Shown here: in pieces, positions 12,001 through 18,661 of the stretch
Layout of the letters: every line of letters begins with the position of its first letter
How positions within the stretch are numbered: the stretch's first letter is position 1
Assembly: GCA_946415755.1 (NCBI GenBank)
Contig: CAMKTS010000016.1
Coordinates: 1-64,000, forward strand
From: an uncultured Prevotella sp.
Lineage (GTDB): Bacteria; Bacteroidota; Bacteroidia; Bacteroidales; Bacteroidaceae
DNA: 64,000 nt
Direction of reading: 5' to 3'
The notes under the pieces: generated by a model
The model's input: the letters and a program-made list of their open reading frames with translations, nothing else
What the model was told of the DNA's origin: nothing
Databases searched by the model: none
Made by a program: the position numbers and the translations under genes

Positions 12001-12085
12001 TGCTGCCGCCAATGACAATCTGCGCCTGCACTGCCATTGCAGTGAGGAGCATCATCAAACATATTATGGTCGCTTTAATTTTCAA
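38..12085 (-). CDS. giant YGG-repeat surface protein with T9SS-like C-terminal tail
   Basis: The protein has 4015 residues. It begins with a signal peptide (MKIKATIICLMMLLTAMAVQAQ). Its first half is full of short units built on VYGGG, IYGGGN and VFGGG, alternating with hydrophobic strand-like segments such as TxVxIxGG, which suggests a long beta-helical or beta-solenoid stalk. The second half has degenerate units of the type SxEEYxxLxxxEKxxW and, near residue 3300, a GLUG-like stretch. The last 70 or so residues (ENLIVKTRRGKIIVIS to YIVNNKKLAVR) resemble a type IX sorting domain. The start must be TTG at 12085: a stop lies two codons upstream, and the first ATG, at residue 11, would remove the charged start of the signal peptide. 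It is last in the fimbrial operon, so a cell-surface adhesin or fibre-associated role is inferred; no enzyme motif was seen. Confidence 0.85.
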   Translation of the reverse strand: MKIKATIICLMMLLTAMAVQAQIVIGGSIYGGGNAGNTGGSTKVTVYEGDLHAVFAGARMADVGGSAFVHIDGEHASDYIVADYVYGGNDIAGTIGTSNTLPVDENKQTILTKTAENNIDNTWNAFVRISSKTTTGDELPNDAKIYIGQLFGGGNGYYDYRTTTDETGTIYTVEDKHKTTDKVVATSKTPLTAPELGKTYLEILGGSIVYAYGGGNNATVTDTTVICLDNPSKVVNTIKDTNNPNADNTGELLTNNRFKVKMRINTGFSYPSSGDYQIGRLFGGNNKAKMAIRPVWRLKRGKVRNIYSGGNEGAMTSKTGIHLALTSPDMEVDNVYGGCRMADVNPDKSTIAAETIEGNFFPANYAARVLVTAGNINNVYGGNDVTGNVYGGNAVGIHSSIKGDVYGGGNGSYPYTDKDEYKNSDIYSDIYYNPGDNSLDSLKAFRPNAESVSIRVVGTDEDHPTVIGGAIYCGGNSATLHNDDPMKDAAAELKIGSYVIADKVFLGNNGANMVMTNEEETDATTGEVIKREGILRTMKTVNSINLKDSANFDRYMDAIAMDIKPRVVFDDVGVYEPYSTKFGSFYCGGNVGSMKFNGAMTLNFNDKVIIYNKVVGGSNEANVYQSDYNAQYLGGLLGNPDANGNKLILNFGGLKIQPMRWKIKRNADYTPQLDSDGNEQYELDENGNRILEWNTVDGSTFDTTTKTYTAMEPVAPTAEGADAEPYNAAKDLKRRFHGGNIYGGCYNNGHVNGNVVINLNASLVDRKGENAIFDEIEEEEGEAKLYNNQDYTILKRNTGVLLDEQGMDVLGRALNVFGGGYGGDSEIWGSTTINLNAGYTFQIFGGGEQGAIGNAISHKPDANDPTIHNLEYKYDEKYSTYINVNGGSAGTYRGDKADGDGVVDNDDMAEAEFIYGGSFEGPIAGSTHINLGNGRIFNSFAGSCNADILGHTETYIGRQVSPNFRDKMPANVNNDNAYTNGFPWVRDHVYGGNDLGGRILNKKNFIGRVNTDIQDKVHNPKGLKDTDDNPTPEVTEAAAYMEYVQGRVENIFGGAYGVYDYTDPHFKNYTYTRTGKGTTDDPYVYTNDGSNADNVGKVKGNFTKPRMDNAFINFKPNNENRNDVAKIFGAGQGIKDELDKDLMQQRSYVLIDAPGNLSNFQNMEVFGAGSYGGLGMNLTKAEAKADLDKVSAVIDLLRGKIANVYGGSWNEGMTRRTVVNVPVGSTVNVANLFGGAFGTDPLIPCDVYEAKVNYHSEAATVRGNIYGGNNHADRTLYGQVNISAPVWQNKAGGYLATVYGAGYGEESWSQYTEVNLTDSARVYEVYGGGENGQVLNLETIHEWEKEEEEIGSYLDLTIGSDYVDYGLDIPEDDFDAYLVKPNGLGTKTNTNVYIGKGVLVGYVTYKDDAQHPDGRQKVMYGGYAFGGGKGSQAIVSGTTYIGLHGGEVCKDLYGGGYGGSVLDDKGAKNFTARTNAYIEGGTLRKVFGGGYEGHVGKHTGATVDGKYVAVAGSLMDDIPGETNVVIGIRKDQVFPADFVYDNAEKGDSLNYYKGIPVIQWNAYGAGEGGSVFGTSHLTMNNGYIGYDYKGIVAGKEVYEPKFNNETVAGTGGVGQLKDYGSVFGAGYDDKSSSDFTNIKIYGGLIRGSLYGGGEIATVGRGRTGNLTGLDRNVTDMYLIGGTHIEMYNGQVQRNVFGGGKGYNLYGYGGSNELYTDGYVFGKTEVYIHGGEVGTVDGLADGYGNVFGGGDVGFLYGAGYLDQQTKNEKDTYKNGSTGSPNHWYYYASYKCKTAYGPYKVGDVVSDKAYSNMSDEEKAYWESGKYLTEDCRVVVAPYLQVKPGITWKDGDNNYSTDKDGIEYGGKRYRSWEYIPTDYLNTLKSKDTDARWKNLFCGDGTATVNTDDQEERGIHIFNGVFGGGNVSSNSDQTYANATTVFGNTTATLYDVYHRDFITVGTEHTGGLYGGGNLSVVDGYRELNITNYGTDYYGLDTQISLTAYRDSLTNRERAYFQLEYLCNTTYTVGDKTYTKDVSRISEEEYDALPSGEKSKWDQYGFCSIYAGRLLNTIQRAELCGVFGSRMVLQGAVDRVADIGDKTEYTINRIGELSLNKQKSIAGDTGDKAEHGNYFGIYSVVNYLGNLTSDVKFTDNYLKWNNTDKKGEEVDKTAEEKYTYYNWKVDHLKKRDRNNGTCHNQVALASGVFLELTTENSTQTKKDYGYITGIVELDLINVKKDIEGGGYVYAKNEHGERTELTDHTNIILSSYNKENSAAGREYEARTYKFYSYYQYDEDKADDNAAKIMDMETSGNFIHKTKRIVDDCFPNNGAYRDGYVASPAHYWYIKGEVYIYDQILSAYAGSATAYSKEVKIPLTITAGSDGKLQLLNVQPNLYAYYTSSTDRTEAYKIGKEGVKVNQESEVYQLNEVITWWDWYQLSSNEQKYFVKETCVNVDTCYVDGKLYPAGTYVLENDPTIHDNDASQTAYKLFKAGSHTITSLRGTTLTVDDVFHPSNNISHGNGYVLTFEMDSPKDWDKWYSPVSGNSTYEATTTRMSREEYKALSDSEKNRYREGPTFKLTGDNGLYGQRNYSEGEIIAKEVYTDYTTTTATMLATMSEEEKAEWKETQAEVEPAYVALADIGATQKGSGIPKSVFDGLTDQSNYKPAMVCTSSIRLGEEEYLLQGELVSAKESNLVALAAKYKAYNNSLSNIEDINDAEALAYIKEHLSEAYYCKKEGLYGGQYFQQGTNYGAIKAWCALTDDRDKFTFNYDALDVLSAPTYPGEGHTAVYDGNGVNSPLYSAVKPVEYSAVNNNTTPITYYYEGENETTATAKTVDPGASITRSEYERIKNEKKHYTRIDVKAKTADSETLTVFIATENFTDHGTPYGEGQDISQKDYNNLKEENQSKTIEVTFTRGTSDEVKYYCYKGYGNVTVGTIITASEYGNLKNYQENFTIQGSEPTETTTLYVSRESNAKDVTSEKVISVVYQYTYYEADDEGEGISLVNELHVVNIHLQLESGAPEIGPLSPPATVLPGDWLRLKAPSVNPGLYEVIANGWEMFSDENDAYMHRNGVPFNNNSTPVYWYQNEKRWVAFYSKTYLGKTYSDPVLVTVANYHDLSDVMADKEHHMYIDHEDLAEPGVRNPKIYLNQTKHPNENQLDLLKSFFNLSTGADLEGHAALRTEQVGNSKNLDFILKSNLDHSGSAWTYIGSDDHCFEGTLHGDGYTVKGLDNSLFYKLCGEVYNLGVTGSFTGAGVVEKGDGYVENCWINTSSKEAKTAKPVFGEPSTTDETKPIQIVNSYYFENDDAVNKYTNHADNSTYGTTTRMDSTAFYNGTVAYNLNGFYLNKRYYDGKGETTTNTYPYLYTDKTSGVLTEGTGYYPVSPNAKYGDVGYVESRYGNIDFIYADGKIPEAADDRQRTKSENNIITTYFAPIWPTDYQFFGQTLTYGYGEKSHEDLPGHISSTNRVMRAPAYFRNNTMGMAHFNAEAIIPAKSKPKTVTDTKLKDAYPNMTAIDFAGHQEGTAAAAYKQGYNGNLFYQPLLDDDGLGNIHTNGQTQNLLVYAPLGAANENQPTTVVNKKTYDVLNAYFTGEPPYANYNETSNKYAGVDKYDYNRVASASAEVGTVVGHLVQATLTNDMLTATNDHLLVDKQDFFCPIPYTFNGSSRMWYQRTPDNYVDRQSGWETISLPFEAEVVTTDKKGELTHFYGNSTKGHEYWLREYNGKESEANNVMTAKFERLAAETGSNTDKTVNNTFLWDFFYEGLHNQQDDNLDEYQVYYKDSREYPKYPRMKAGTPYLIGFPGQTYYEFDLSGNFKAITTSSGNPDTLTVSRQVLSFISNPGITVKASDEETGTSKDNYLFKTNYLRQSLTGSNWALNAKNNDGKSSFDKTPASATTETPAVNVWPFRPYFTTPTAGAPKHAASRINISSNNSSFGIDDDTEQEDKVAENLIVKTRRGKIIVISQLRHERDIRIVNVSGVTVAAFTIQPGETVETRVNVAGVYIVNNKKLAVR

Positions 12086-12123
12086 TTTTCAATTATCAAT
12101 TATCAATTTTCAATTTTCAATTT
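12077..12123. repeat. AATTGAAAATTG low-complexity repeat filling an intergenic gap
   Basis: On the minus strand this is a tandem of degenerate AATTGAAA and AATTGATA units. It fills the whole gap between the 394-residue lipoprotein and the giant protein. It contains the TGA stop of the former and the TTG start of the latter. Confidence 0.8.
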
Positions 12124-13301
12124 ACCTTTATCGTCGGGTTGTCCAGGTCATCGTCGGACAGAACCTGCAGATAGGTGGGGTTCACCGTGATGGTGATGGT
12201 ATGCTCATAGCCCGGATACTTTTTGGAGGACTCAATGGCGGCGGTGAACTTGTTCTTCACGCCGGTATGGGTCTTCAGCAGTTGGGGCTCAGCATTGGTA
12301 TCAGTAGGCTTGCTGTACACCTCATAATCCGTGGTCAGCTGGAAGCGCACCTGGTTGTAGGGGGCCAGACAATAACGGGTTATTGTCGTTGGTGTGGTTT
12401 GCAGAACTAATGGATAGGGTGTATCAGTATTGTCATATAGGGTGTATGGAGTGATCTCTCCTGCAGTCCTGGTGAAGGCGATGCTGCTGATGGGGTTGCT
12501 GCCAGTCGTATTGGCCTCGATATTCACCGTAGCCGTGACGGCCTTAACGACATTGTCGTTAGCATCGAGGGCTTCGAGCGTCATCTTCTTTACCTTGACG
12601 GTACGCAGCGCATCGTAGTTGGCACCGACGGCTATCTTGAATTTGAACCTCGCGTAGAGGTGGTCGAGCAGCATTCCGATTTTATCGTGCGTGCTATTCT
12701 GATTGAAAGTGTAGCCGAAGGCACCCAACTGGATGCCAATATCATCGATGCTGGTGGCTGTTCCATAGTCCTTGGCTCCCACGATGACGCACGGGTCGCT
12801 GACCGTCAGCGGCTTCAGGTTCCTGATAGTCATCGTCACACCGTCGGCATAGCTAGTCCTGCCGCTCAACAGGTTGATAGACGCATTGTCGGACGTATCG
12901 TCGGAAATGGGCACAAAGCCATAGATGCAGTAGGGGTTGGTGTAGTCTGTAACGGAGATGTTCTGCTGCCAGTCGGTGGTATATTCCATGCGACGAATCA
13001 GAATCTCCGATGTGTTGGCGCTATTGGCAATGAAAGCCAGCATGTCCCTGCCGTTGGGGTTGGGGAATGCTTTAGTGACATCCAATGGCTCATAGCCTGT
13101 CGGCAGGGCGCGGTTCGTGCCACCATCGTTCTGATAGGTACTGGATGCCAGCGATAGCTGCAGCTGTCGCTCGGCGGGCTGCTGTTGCTGACCTTGCAGG
13201 CTGGTGCTGTCCGACGAGTCGGAATTGCACGCTGTCAGCAGTAGTGCCACCAGCAGTACGAGACCAGTACCTATATGATATGTTGCTTTCATTACTTTCA
13301 T
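12117..13301 (-). CDS. fimbrillin family lipoprotein (Mfa-like)
   Basis: The protein has 394 residues with a lipoprotein signal peptide ending in the lipobox LLTAC (Cys near 25). The segment LLDHLYARFKFKI near the middle resembles the conserved core of the Mfa-like fimbrillin family, which has two transthyretin-like beta domains. It lies 4 bp downstream of another fimbrial lipoprotein and upstream of the giant protein in the same operon. In this family, lipoprotein precursors are exported to the outer membrane and processed by a trypsin-like protease before polymerising. Here a minor or tip subunit is more likely than the main stalk, from its position. The exact role is inferred. Confidence 0.75.
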   Translation of the reverse strand: MKVMKATYHIGTGLVLLVALLLTACNSDSSDSTSLQGQQQQPAERQLQLSLASSTYQNDGGTNRALPTGYEPLDVTKAFPNPNGRDMLAFIANSANTSEILIRRMEYTTDWQQNISVTDYTNPYCIYGFVPISDDTSDNASINLLSGRTSYADGVTMTIRNLKPLTVSDPCVIVGAKDYGTATSIDDIGIQLGAFGYTFNQNSTHDKIGMLLDHLYARFKFKIAVGANYDALRTVKVKKMTLEALDANDNVVKAVTATVNIEANTTGSNPISSIAFTRTAGEITPYTLYDNTDTPYPLVLQTTPTTITRYCLAPYNQVRFQLTTDYEVYSKPTDTNAEPQLLKTHTGVKNKFTAAIESSKKYPGYEHTITITVNPTYLQVLSDDDLDNPTIKVN

Positions 13302-13305
13302 GTCG

Positions 13306-15156
13306 TTACCAGTTATGTATTTCCGTCGATGGGGTGCTGCCCGTCTTCCACGTGCTGATACCTGCCGTCACGGTTTCGAAGACGCGCACCTTGTCGCTGC
13401 TGAGGCTGGGCAGTGCGTTATAGGCGCTGCTCAAGTTAGAAATGGTCAGCTTCACCGTCGACTTATGGTCTTTTGTCAGCACTTGTTGGTCTTTCTCTGC
13501 TTCAGACGACTCTGAATTGACAACAGAGGCCATCAGATAGAACTTTGTACCAGGATAGATGATGCCCGACTTGCACTTGAACTCGCTCTCGGTATTGTTT
13601 TCAAACTCCAGCACCAGCTTCACCGACTTGGCCTTCTTCGTCTGCAGGGTCAGCGTGTAAAGTGGAGTGGAGAAATGGTCATCCTCATCCGTGACATCCT
13701 TCTCGATATAATCACCCAGACAAACTCCTTCATCTTTGATCTTCTTGTCGTAGATGATATACTCTGGGTCATTGTCCGAATTATAATTTGTTGCCGTTTC
13801 ATCGGGATATTTCGGGGTAAAGTCGAAGCTCTGTATGTGCTGACCACCTACCAGAATAGCTGTCAATGGGAAGGTGCCCTTCCCATCAGCTTCTTCAGTC
13901 TTGAGTGCGACACTCGGCTGGCCGTAGTTGTCGTCAAAAGCATAGATTTTATTTTCAGTCTCGCCACCCGTAGGTATCTTGGCACGGATTTGTACTGCCA
14001 GACAGGCCACACCATATTGTAGCGGTTCTTTCAGGGCTATCGAACGGGTGTCGGCAGCTACAGTGGTACCCTGTTCGTCTGTACCCTTGTCATCATATGT
14101 AGCTATGAAGGAACTCCACTTCTCGGCTGGGGTATCGCCTGTTGCTGACGTGGCGTATTCGCTCTCCATCGATTTGGTCGATGTATATATCCTGCTGTTT
14201 GCATAATAGTACAGCTCGGCAGGATAGGCATAGCTGCCAAAGTTGTTGCCAGGCTTGGACTCAAAGGAAGAACCATTCCACCACATGCCAGCGACACCAT
14301 CCGGCAGACTGGCAGGATAGTCGGTCATACTTTCGCTTAATGCCGTAACATTCGTACCATCGAACGTTACATAACTATTATCCGTTATCTTTGCAAGAAT
14401 GGCTGACTTCAGCTCACCGTCAGCCATAGCAGAAACAGTCTCGTAAGTCTTTTGTACATGCTTCAGGATATTGGTGCTAGAACCAGCAAAAGGTTCAGCT
14501 ACGGAATTGTGGATATTGGCAAACTCGTAAAAGAGTTCCTTGGTGTCATTATCGTGATACCAGCTCCCTGCCGTTGCGATATTGGTCAAGTATTCTGCAA
14601 TTTTGTCAGCCTTTGTGGCGTCAGCAGCATTGATAGGAATATCATCTGGTGTGAAGGTGACGTTAGCCGGCGTGAAATCCTTGCCGGTAGTATATGATGC
14701 TGTCAGGGCACCGTTTTCGAAAGAGTCACTATTAGTACCAACTGTTGCCCTGCCGTATGCCAGGAACGAGGCAGTACCAAGCTGCATCTTCATGGCATCG
14801 GGTTGGAAGAAATACTTTGCTGCGCCATTACTAACAGGAATCGTCTCGCCATCGCTTTGTATAAGAGGTCGCGGAGTATCCTCCTTAGTAATCTTCCCTG
14901 CTTTTTCAAACGGCACCAGCCACAAGTCCTGGATGCCTCGGAACTCGCCATTGTTCTGCGTAGCTGCTGGCGTCATGCGCACCGTGCCGGTGTTGTTGGC
15001 GGCTACGCTGAGCGAGATGCTCACGGGTACGGTTTCCTGCGTCACGTCAGGCGATGGTATCTCGTCTGACGTGCTGCATGCCACGATACTCCATAATGTC
15101 AGCAGAGCTGCCGTGCGCGTGCCTATCTTATATGATATATGACGCTGTCGTCTCAA
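13306..15156 (-). CDS. fimbrillin-like lipoprotein (616 aa)
   Basis: The signal peptide ends at the lipobox SIVAC. The segment after it holds VRMT followed by FRGIQDLWLVPF, a motif pair shared with the 763- and 608-residue proteins upstream in the operon (RMS/RMT, then FRGI, then a hydrophobic strand). This supports a paralogous family. The rest is beta-rich with the repeated pattern of a fimbrial subunit, and TRSIALKEPLQYGVACLAVQI is matched by similar text in both paralogues. It is probably a structural or accessory pilin anchored by lipid and exposed on the outer membrane. It starts 12 bp after the anchor-protein gene. Confidence 0.75.
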   Translation of the reverse strand: MRRQRHISYKIGTRTAALLTLWSIVACSTSDEIPSPDVTQETVPVSISLSVAANNTGTVRMTPAATQNNGEFRGIQDLWLVPFEKAGKITKEDTPRPLIQSDGETIPVSNGAAKYFFQPDAMKMQLGTASFLAYGRATVGTNSDSFENGALTASYTTGKDFTPANVTFTPDDIPINAADATKADKIAEYLTNIATAGSWYHDNDTKELFYEFANIHNSVAEPFAGSSTNILKHVQKTYETVSAMADGELKSAILAKITDNSYVTFDGTNVTALSESMTDYPASLPDGVAGMWWNGSSFESKPGNNFGSYAYPAELYYYANSRIYTSTKSMESEYATSATGDTPAEKWSSFIATYDDKGTDEQGTTVAADTRSIALKEPLQYGVACLAVQIRAKIPTGGETENKIYAFDDNYGQPSVALKTEEADGKGTFPLTAILVGGQHIQSFDFTPKYPDETATNYNSDNDPEYIIYDKKIKDEGVCLGDYIEKDVTDEDDHFSTPLYTLTLQTKKAKSVKLVLEFENNTESEFKCKSGIIYPGTKFYLMASVVNSESSEAEKDQQVLTKDHKSTVKLTISNLSSAYNALPSLSSDKVRVFETVTAGISTWKTGSTPSTEIHNW

Positions 15157-15168
15157 ATCGCTGACGCT

Positions 15169-16257
15169 TTAGTTCTTTTTTATCAGCACGGGGTCGTACT
15201 GGCCGCCGTTGTTCCAGTTGAGGGTGACGCTGACCGCCACCGTCTGGTCGTCGCTGGCCAGCGAGCCGTCGTTTTGCAGCCTGGCCTTGAGAACCTTCAG
15301 CTGACCGGCCATCAGCTGCTGTCTGATGTAGAGGATGCTCTCCGTCGTGCTGCCATCGTCGAGGGTGACGTAGACGCGGAACTGCCACAGGGCATGGTCG
15401 GCCTCGTCGGTGACAAAGGGGTCGGTGGTCTCGATGACGGTACGTGTGACATCCCTCGACGGGAAGTTGACGGAGCAGAAGCCGACGCAGCCGTTATCGG
15501 TGTTGGTGATGCGCGAGGTGCGCACGATGGGCGGCACGTCATCGAAGTGGTAGGTGCTGTCGGCTATGGAGAACGAGGAGGCGAAGCCCGTCGTATATAC
15601 GCGTACCTGCTTCACGTTGGTGACTGCCGTGGTGTCGATCACCAGTGTGGCAGCACAGTTGGCCATGTACAGGTGTACGTTGAACGACTGGTTGACACCC
15701 TCCAGCATCTCCATGGACTGACGGGCCGTAAACAGGCCGGTGTTGTGCGACTCCACGGTGTCGCGGCGTTCCTGGCGGAGCCGCTCGCTATGACATCTGT
15801 CACCTTTCTCCAGGTTCACCATCGTATTGTTCTTCACATTGGCCACGGCCAGGTGCATGTACTTACGTCGGGGGATGTAGAGGGTGTAGCTCGACTGGTT
15901 GGCATCCATGATATGGCTCTCGTGGTGCAGCAGTACAGAGTCGCCCTGCACGTCGAAGAACGACAGGTCTACATCGTGTGCATAGTCGGTGAAGATGGTG
16001 GTCAGGTGGTTGCGCAGCACGCTGGCCAGGGCGATGTCGGTGACCGTCGTCAGCTGTGTCGACAGCTCGGTGGTCATATTGGTCACCAGCTGCAGGTCAT
16101 AGTCTATCTCCTGGTTAGTCTGAGTCGGCAAACAGTCGCTCAGGTCATCGTCGATGGAGTTACAGGATAGCAAGAGCAAATGAGAAATGAGAAATGAGAA
16201 AAGAGAAATGAAAGTGAAGACATGAGAAATGTTGCTGCGCTTGCGGGCAGTTCTCAT
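15169..16257 (-). CDS. FimB/Mfa2 family fimbrial anchor lipoprotein
   Basis: The chosen start gives 362 residues: MRTARKRSN, a hydrophobic stretch and the lipobox LLSC followed by NSIDDDLSDC, which is typical of the Mfa2/FimB group that anchors and length-limits type V fimbriae. The reading frame extends to an ATG at 16335, but those 26 extra residues are acidic, encoded by repeat DNA and placed before a normal signal peptide, so the ATG at 16257 is preferred. The hydrophobic core FSFLISHLLLLSC is itself encoded by an AATGAGAA-type repeat. The body includes MEMLEGVNQSFNVHLYMANC and a C-terminal beta domain ending DPVLIKKN. Confidence 0.8.
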   Translation of the reverse strand: MRTARKRSNISHVFTFISLFSFLISHLLLLSCNSIDDDLSDCLPTQTNQEIDYDLQLVTNMTTELSTQLTTVTDIALASVLRNHLTTIFTDYAHDVDLSFFDVQGDSVLLHHESHIMDANQSSYTLYIPRRKYMHLAVANVKNNTMVNLEKGDRCHSERLRQERRDTVESHNTGLFTARQSMEMLEGVNQSFNVHLYMANCAATLVIDTTAVTNVKQVRVYTTGFASSFSIADSTYHFDDVPPIVRTSRITNTDNGCVGFCSVNFPSRDVTRTVIETTDPFVTDEADHALWQFRVYVTLDDGSTTESILYIRQQLMAGQLKVLKARLQNDGSLASDDQTVAVSVTLNWNNGGQYDPVLIKKN

Positions 16258-16337
16258 CTCTTTCGTAGGCCAATATGTCATTGTACTTTTCATTTCTAAT
16301 TTGTCATTTGGCATTTCTCGTTCCTCATTTCTCATTT
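16178..16337. repeat. pair of inverted AATGAGAA-type arrays at the 5' end of the fimbrial anchor gene
   Basis: Plus-strand units AATGAGAA lie at 16178-16211 and reversed units (TTCTCATT-like) at 16291-16337, with about 80 bp between. The first array encodes the signal-peptide core of the anchor protein; the second covers the gap to the upstream gene and the start of the long reading frame. Confidence 0.75.
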
Positions 16338-16344
16338 AATCTTT

Positions 16345-18636
16345 TTAGTCACCTAGCACAATGTCGTTGAAGCTGAGGCCGGTCTGCCAGTTCAGGTCGA
16401 CCGAGAGGCCCAGCGAGATCTGTCCGGCGCGCAGGTCGGGCACGGCCACAAGGGCGTGCTGCAGCGAGGTCGGGCCGATCACGAAGTTGGCCGTGGTCAT
16501 GAAGTCCTGAATGAATACGCGGCGCTGCTTGACGGTGCTGCCGTCGGCTTCGTAGGGAGGCAGTGCCTGGTTGGAGGGCCAGGTGATACCGTCGCTCAGG
16601 TCGGTGGTGCTGTGGCCGGCATCGGGATCCAGCTTACCGACGATATAGAACGTGGCACCGTTGCGGATGAAGTTGTTCTCACCCCAGAAGCCGGCGGCAT
16701 TGTTCTTGAACTCCAGTGCGATATATACGTCACGCTGCTTCTGGCCCTTCAGGCTCTCCTGCCAGTTGTCCCAGAGGAGCGTATAGTTCACTGCCGACTT
16801 CTCACCGCCGGTAGCCGATGTGGCCTTGGGGATGTTGATGGTTCCCACGTTGTCGTAGATCATCGTACCGAAGCCCGGCGTAGCCGACTTGGCCAGATAG
16901 TTCCAGCCCACTTCCGGCTCCTGGCCGCCTACGAGCACACCTGTCAGCTGGAAGTGCGTGTCCAGCGATGTCACGTCAATCTTGTTGTTGTCCTCAGAGG
17001 CTCCGGAGTGCTGCTTCTGGATGTTGGCGTTGTTGTCTTCCAGCACGTTGGCACCGTAGCGAACGGTGGTAGCCAGCAGGGCGGTACCGTAGTTGATGCT
17101 GTACTGCATGGCCACGCTGCGGGTGGTGGAGAGCACGTGACCGCCAGTCGACCAGCCTTTCCAGCTGTTGTTGTCGTTCCATTCTGCCACACCGTCGGGA
17201 TAGTCGTTGGGTACCTTCGTGTCGTTGGTGACGCGGATGGGGCTGTTGCCGAAGTAGCACAGCTCTGCGGGATAGGTATAGTTCTTCGGGTCGAAGGAGT
17301 CGCTGGCCGTCGTAGAGCCTCCCATGGCATACGTCTCCACGCTGCTGCTGTAGGCATACTTGAAGTTATAGCCGCTGTTGTCGGCATCCTTGGCGATGAG
17401 GAATTTCAGAATCACCGAGCCGTAGGGCAGGTTGAAGAACTTGGGGAAGTTCGTCAGGTCGCTGGTGTCGAGCACCTTGTCCTTGTCAGTAGACAGTACC
17501 GATACGCAGTTGGCCTTCACGGTAGCAGTATTCTTCCAATCATAGTCGTTTTCCACATCGAAGTATTTCTCGATGTTGGTCTTGATGACTTTTGCCACCT
17601 CCTGTGCCACTACCTCCTGCAGCGATACCGGCTTGGCATTCACCACGGAGTTGACGACAACCATCAGGTCTTTCATCATAAAGTGGATGGCATCGCCGGC
17701 ACCGGCGCGCAACTCATTGGGATAGATGGTGTTCAGCGTCACGAAGGCCTTCGACAGAATCTCGCCCAGGGCGCACATGGGTGTGTTGCCAGAGGGGTCG
17801 AGAGGAAACGTGTTACGTTCCGACAGCTGCAGGTCGCTCGACACGTTGGCATAGTCGCCCCATTCCAGGTTGCTAGCCAGCGTCATGCTCTGGGTACCGA
17901 ATTCGCATACCGTACCGGCCTTGATGCCGCTGCTGACAATCTCCGTCAGCACGTTGGCTATCAGGTTCTCATACTGCAGCAGGGCAGCCCAGTAGATGTT
18001 GGGCGTGGCGGGCTCGGGGGTGTCGGGCACGATTCTGCAGAGCGAGAACGAGGCGTTCGACAGGATGGAGTCGGGTTTCCAGGTAATCTTACCCTGTTCG
18101 ATGTCCGACCCCGTCTTGATGGCCTTGCCGTATAGCATCAGCGTGTTGGTCTCCGTTGGCAGGCTCAGCTCGATGACGCGGTGCGACTTAGGCACATCCG
18201 TCGAGGCATCGCCGTTGGTGGGGTCCAGCTTGTAGGCACCGATGATGGTACCGAACGAGTAGGCCTTGTTGGCCTTGATGGCTGACGATACTGTCTTGCC
18301 GTCGGCCAGGGCACTGCCCGACATCAGCTTAAAGGCCATCAGCTCGGCATTGGTGATGCCACGGAAGTCATTAGCGCCAGTCACGTTGGCCTGCGTGTTA
18401 CCGCCACTCATTCTGACGATAGGAGAAGAGGCACTGCCGGACGTAGCGGGGGAGTTGCTGGTAGCAACGTTAAAGACGAACTTCGTCGTCACCTCGTTTA
18501 CGCCGGACCCGCCGGGAATGTTCTGATTGGGTGCTGCCAGGTCGTCGCTGGAAGCGGAGCAGGCAGTGAAGCCGATCGTGCCTACGAGTGCAATGGCACC
18601 CGTCAAGGCCAAACTTTTCATTGTCTTCATATTCAT
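16345..18636 (-). CDS. fimbrillin-like lipoprotein (763 aa)
   Basis: The protein carries a signal peptide (MNMKTMKSLALTGAIALVGTIG) and lipobox FTAC. VRMSGGNTQ followed by FRGITNAELMAF gives the same motif pair as its paralogues at 13306-15156 and 18662-20488. It also shares a matching PAELCYFGNS segment (compare PAELYYYANS and PASLRYYVLS) and TRSVAMQYSINYGTALLATTV. It ends SVDLNWQTGLSFNDIVLGD, as the 608-residue paralogue ends SIDLDWNQGI. Together these mark a fimbrial subunit family with duplicated members. It lies 25 bp after the 608-residue gene. A stalk or accessory subunit role is inferred. Confidence 0.75.
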   Translation of the reverse strand: MNMKTMKSLALTGAIALVGTIGFTACSASSDDLAAPNQNIPGGSGVNEVTTKFVFNVATSNSPATSGSASSPIVRMSGGNTQANVTGANDFRGITNAELMAFKLMSGSALADGKTVSSAIKANKAYSFGTIIGAYKLDPTNGDASTDVPKSHRVIELSLPTETNTLMLYGKAIKTGSDIEQGKITWKPDSILSNASFSLCRIVPDTPEPATPNIYWAALLQYENLIANVLTEIVSSGIKAGTVCEFGTQSMTLASNLEWGDYANVSSDLQLSERNTFPLDPSGNTPMCALGEILSKAFVTLNTIYPNELRAGAGDAIHFMMKDLMVVVNSVVNAKPVSLQEVVAQEVAKVIKTNIEKYFDVENDYDWKNTATVKANCVSVLSTDKDKVLDTSDLTNFPKFFNLPYGSVILKFLIAKDADNSGYNFKYAYSSSVETYAMGGSTTASDSFDPKNYTYPAELCYFGNSPIRVTNDTKVPNDYPDGVAEWNDNNSWKGWSTGGHVLSTTRSVAMQYSINYGTALLATTVRYGANVLEDNNANIQKQHSGASEDNNKIDVTSLDTHFQLTGVLVGGQEPEVGWNYLAKSATPGFGTMIYDNVGTINIPKATSATGGEKSAVNYTLLWDNWQESLKGQKQRDVYIALEFKNNAAGFWGENNFIRNGATFYIVGKLDPDAGHSTTDLSDGITWPSNQALPPYEADGSTVKQRRVFIQDFMTTANFVIGPTSLQHALVAVPDLRAGQISLGLSVDLNWQTGLSFNDIVLGD

Positions 18637-18661
18637 ATCTTTTGTTCTTTTCTTCTACAAA

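Noticed and set aside
16456..18135. Plus-strand frame of 559 codons opposite a fimbrillin-like gene
   Set aside because: Shadow of the minus-strand gene, which has a signal peptide and family motifs; the plus frame has none.
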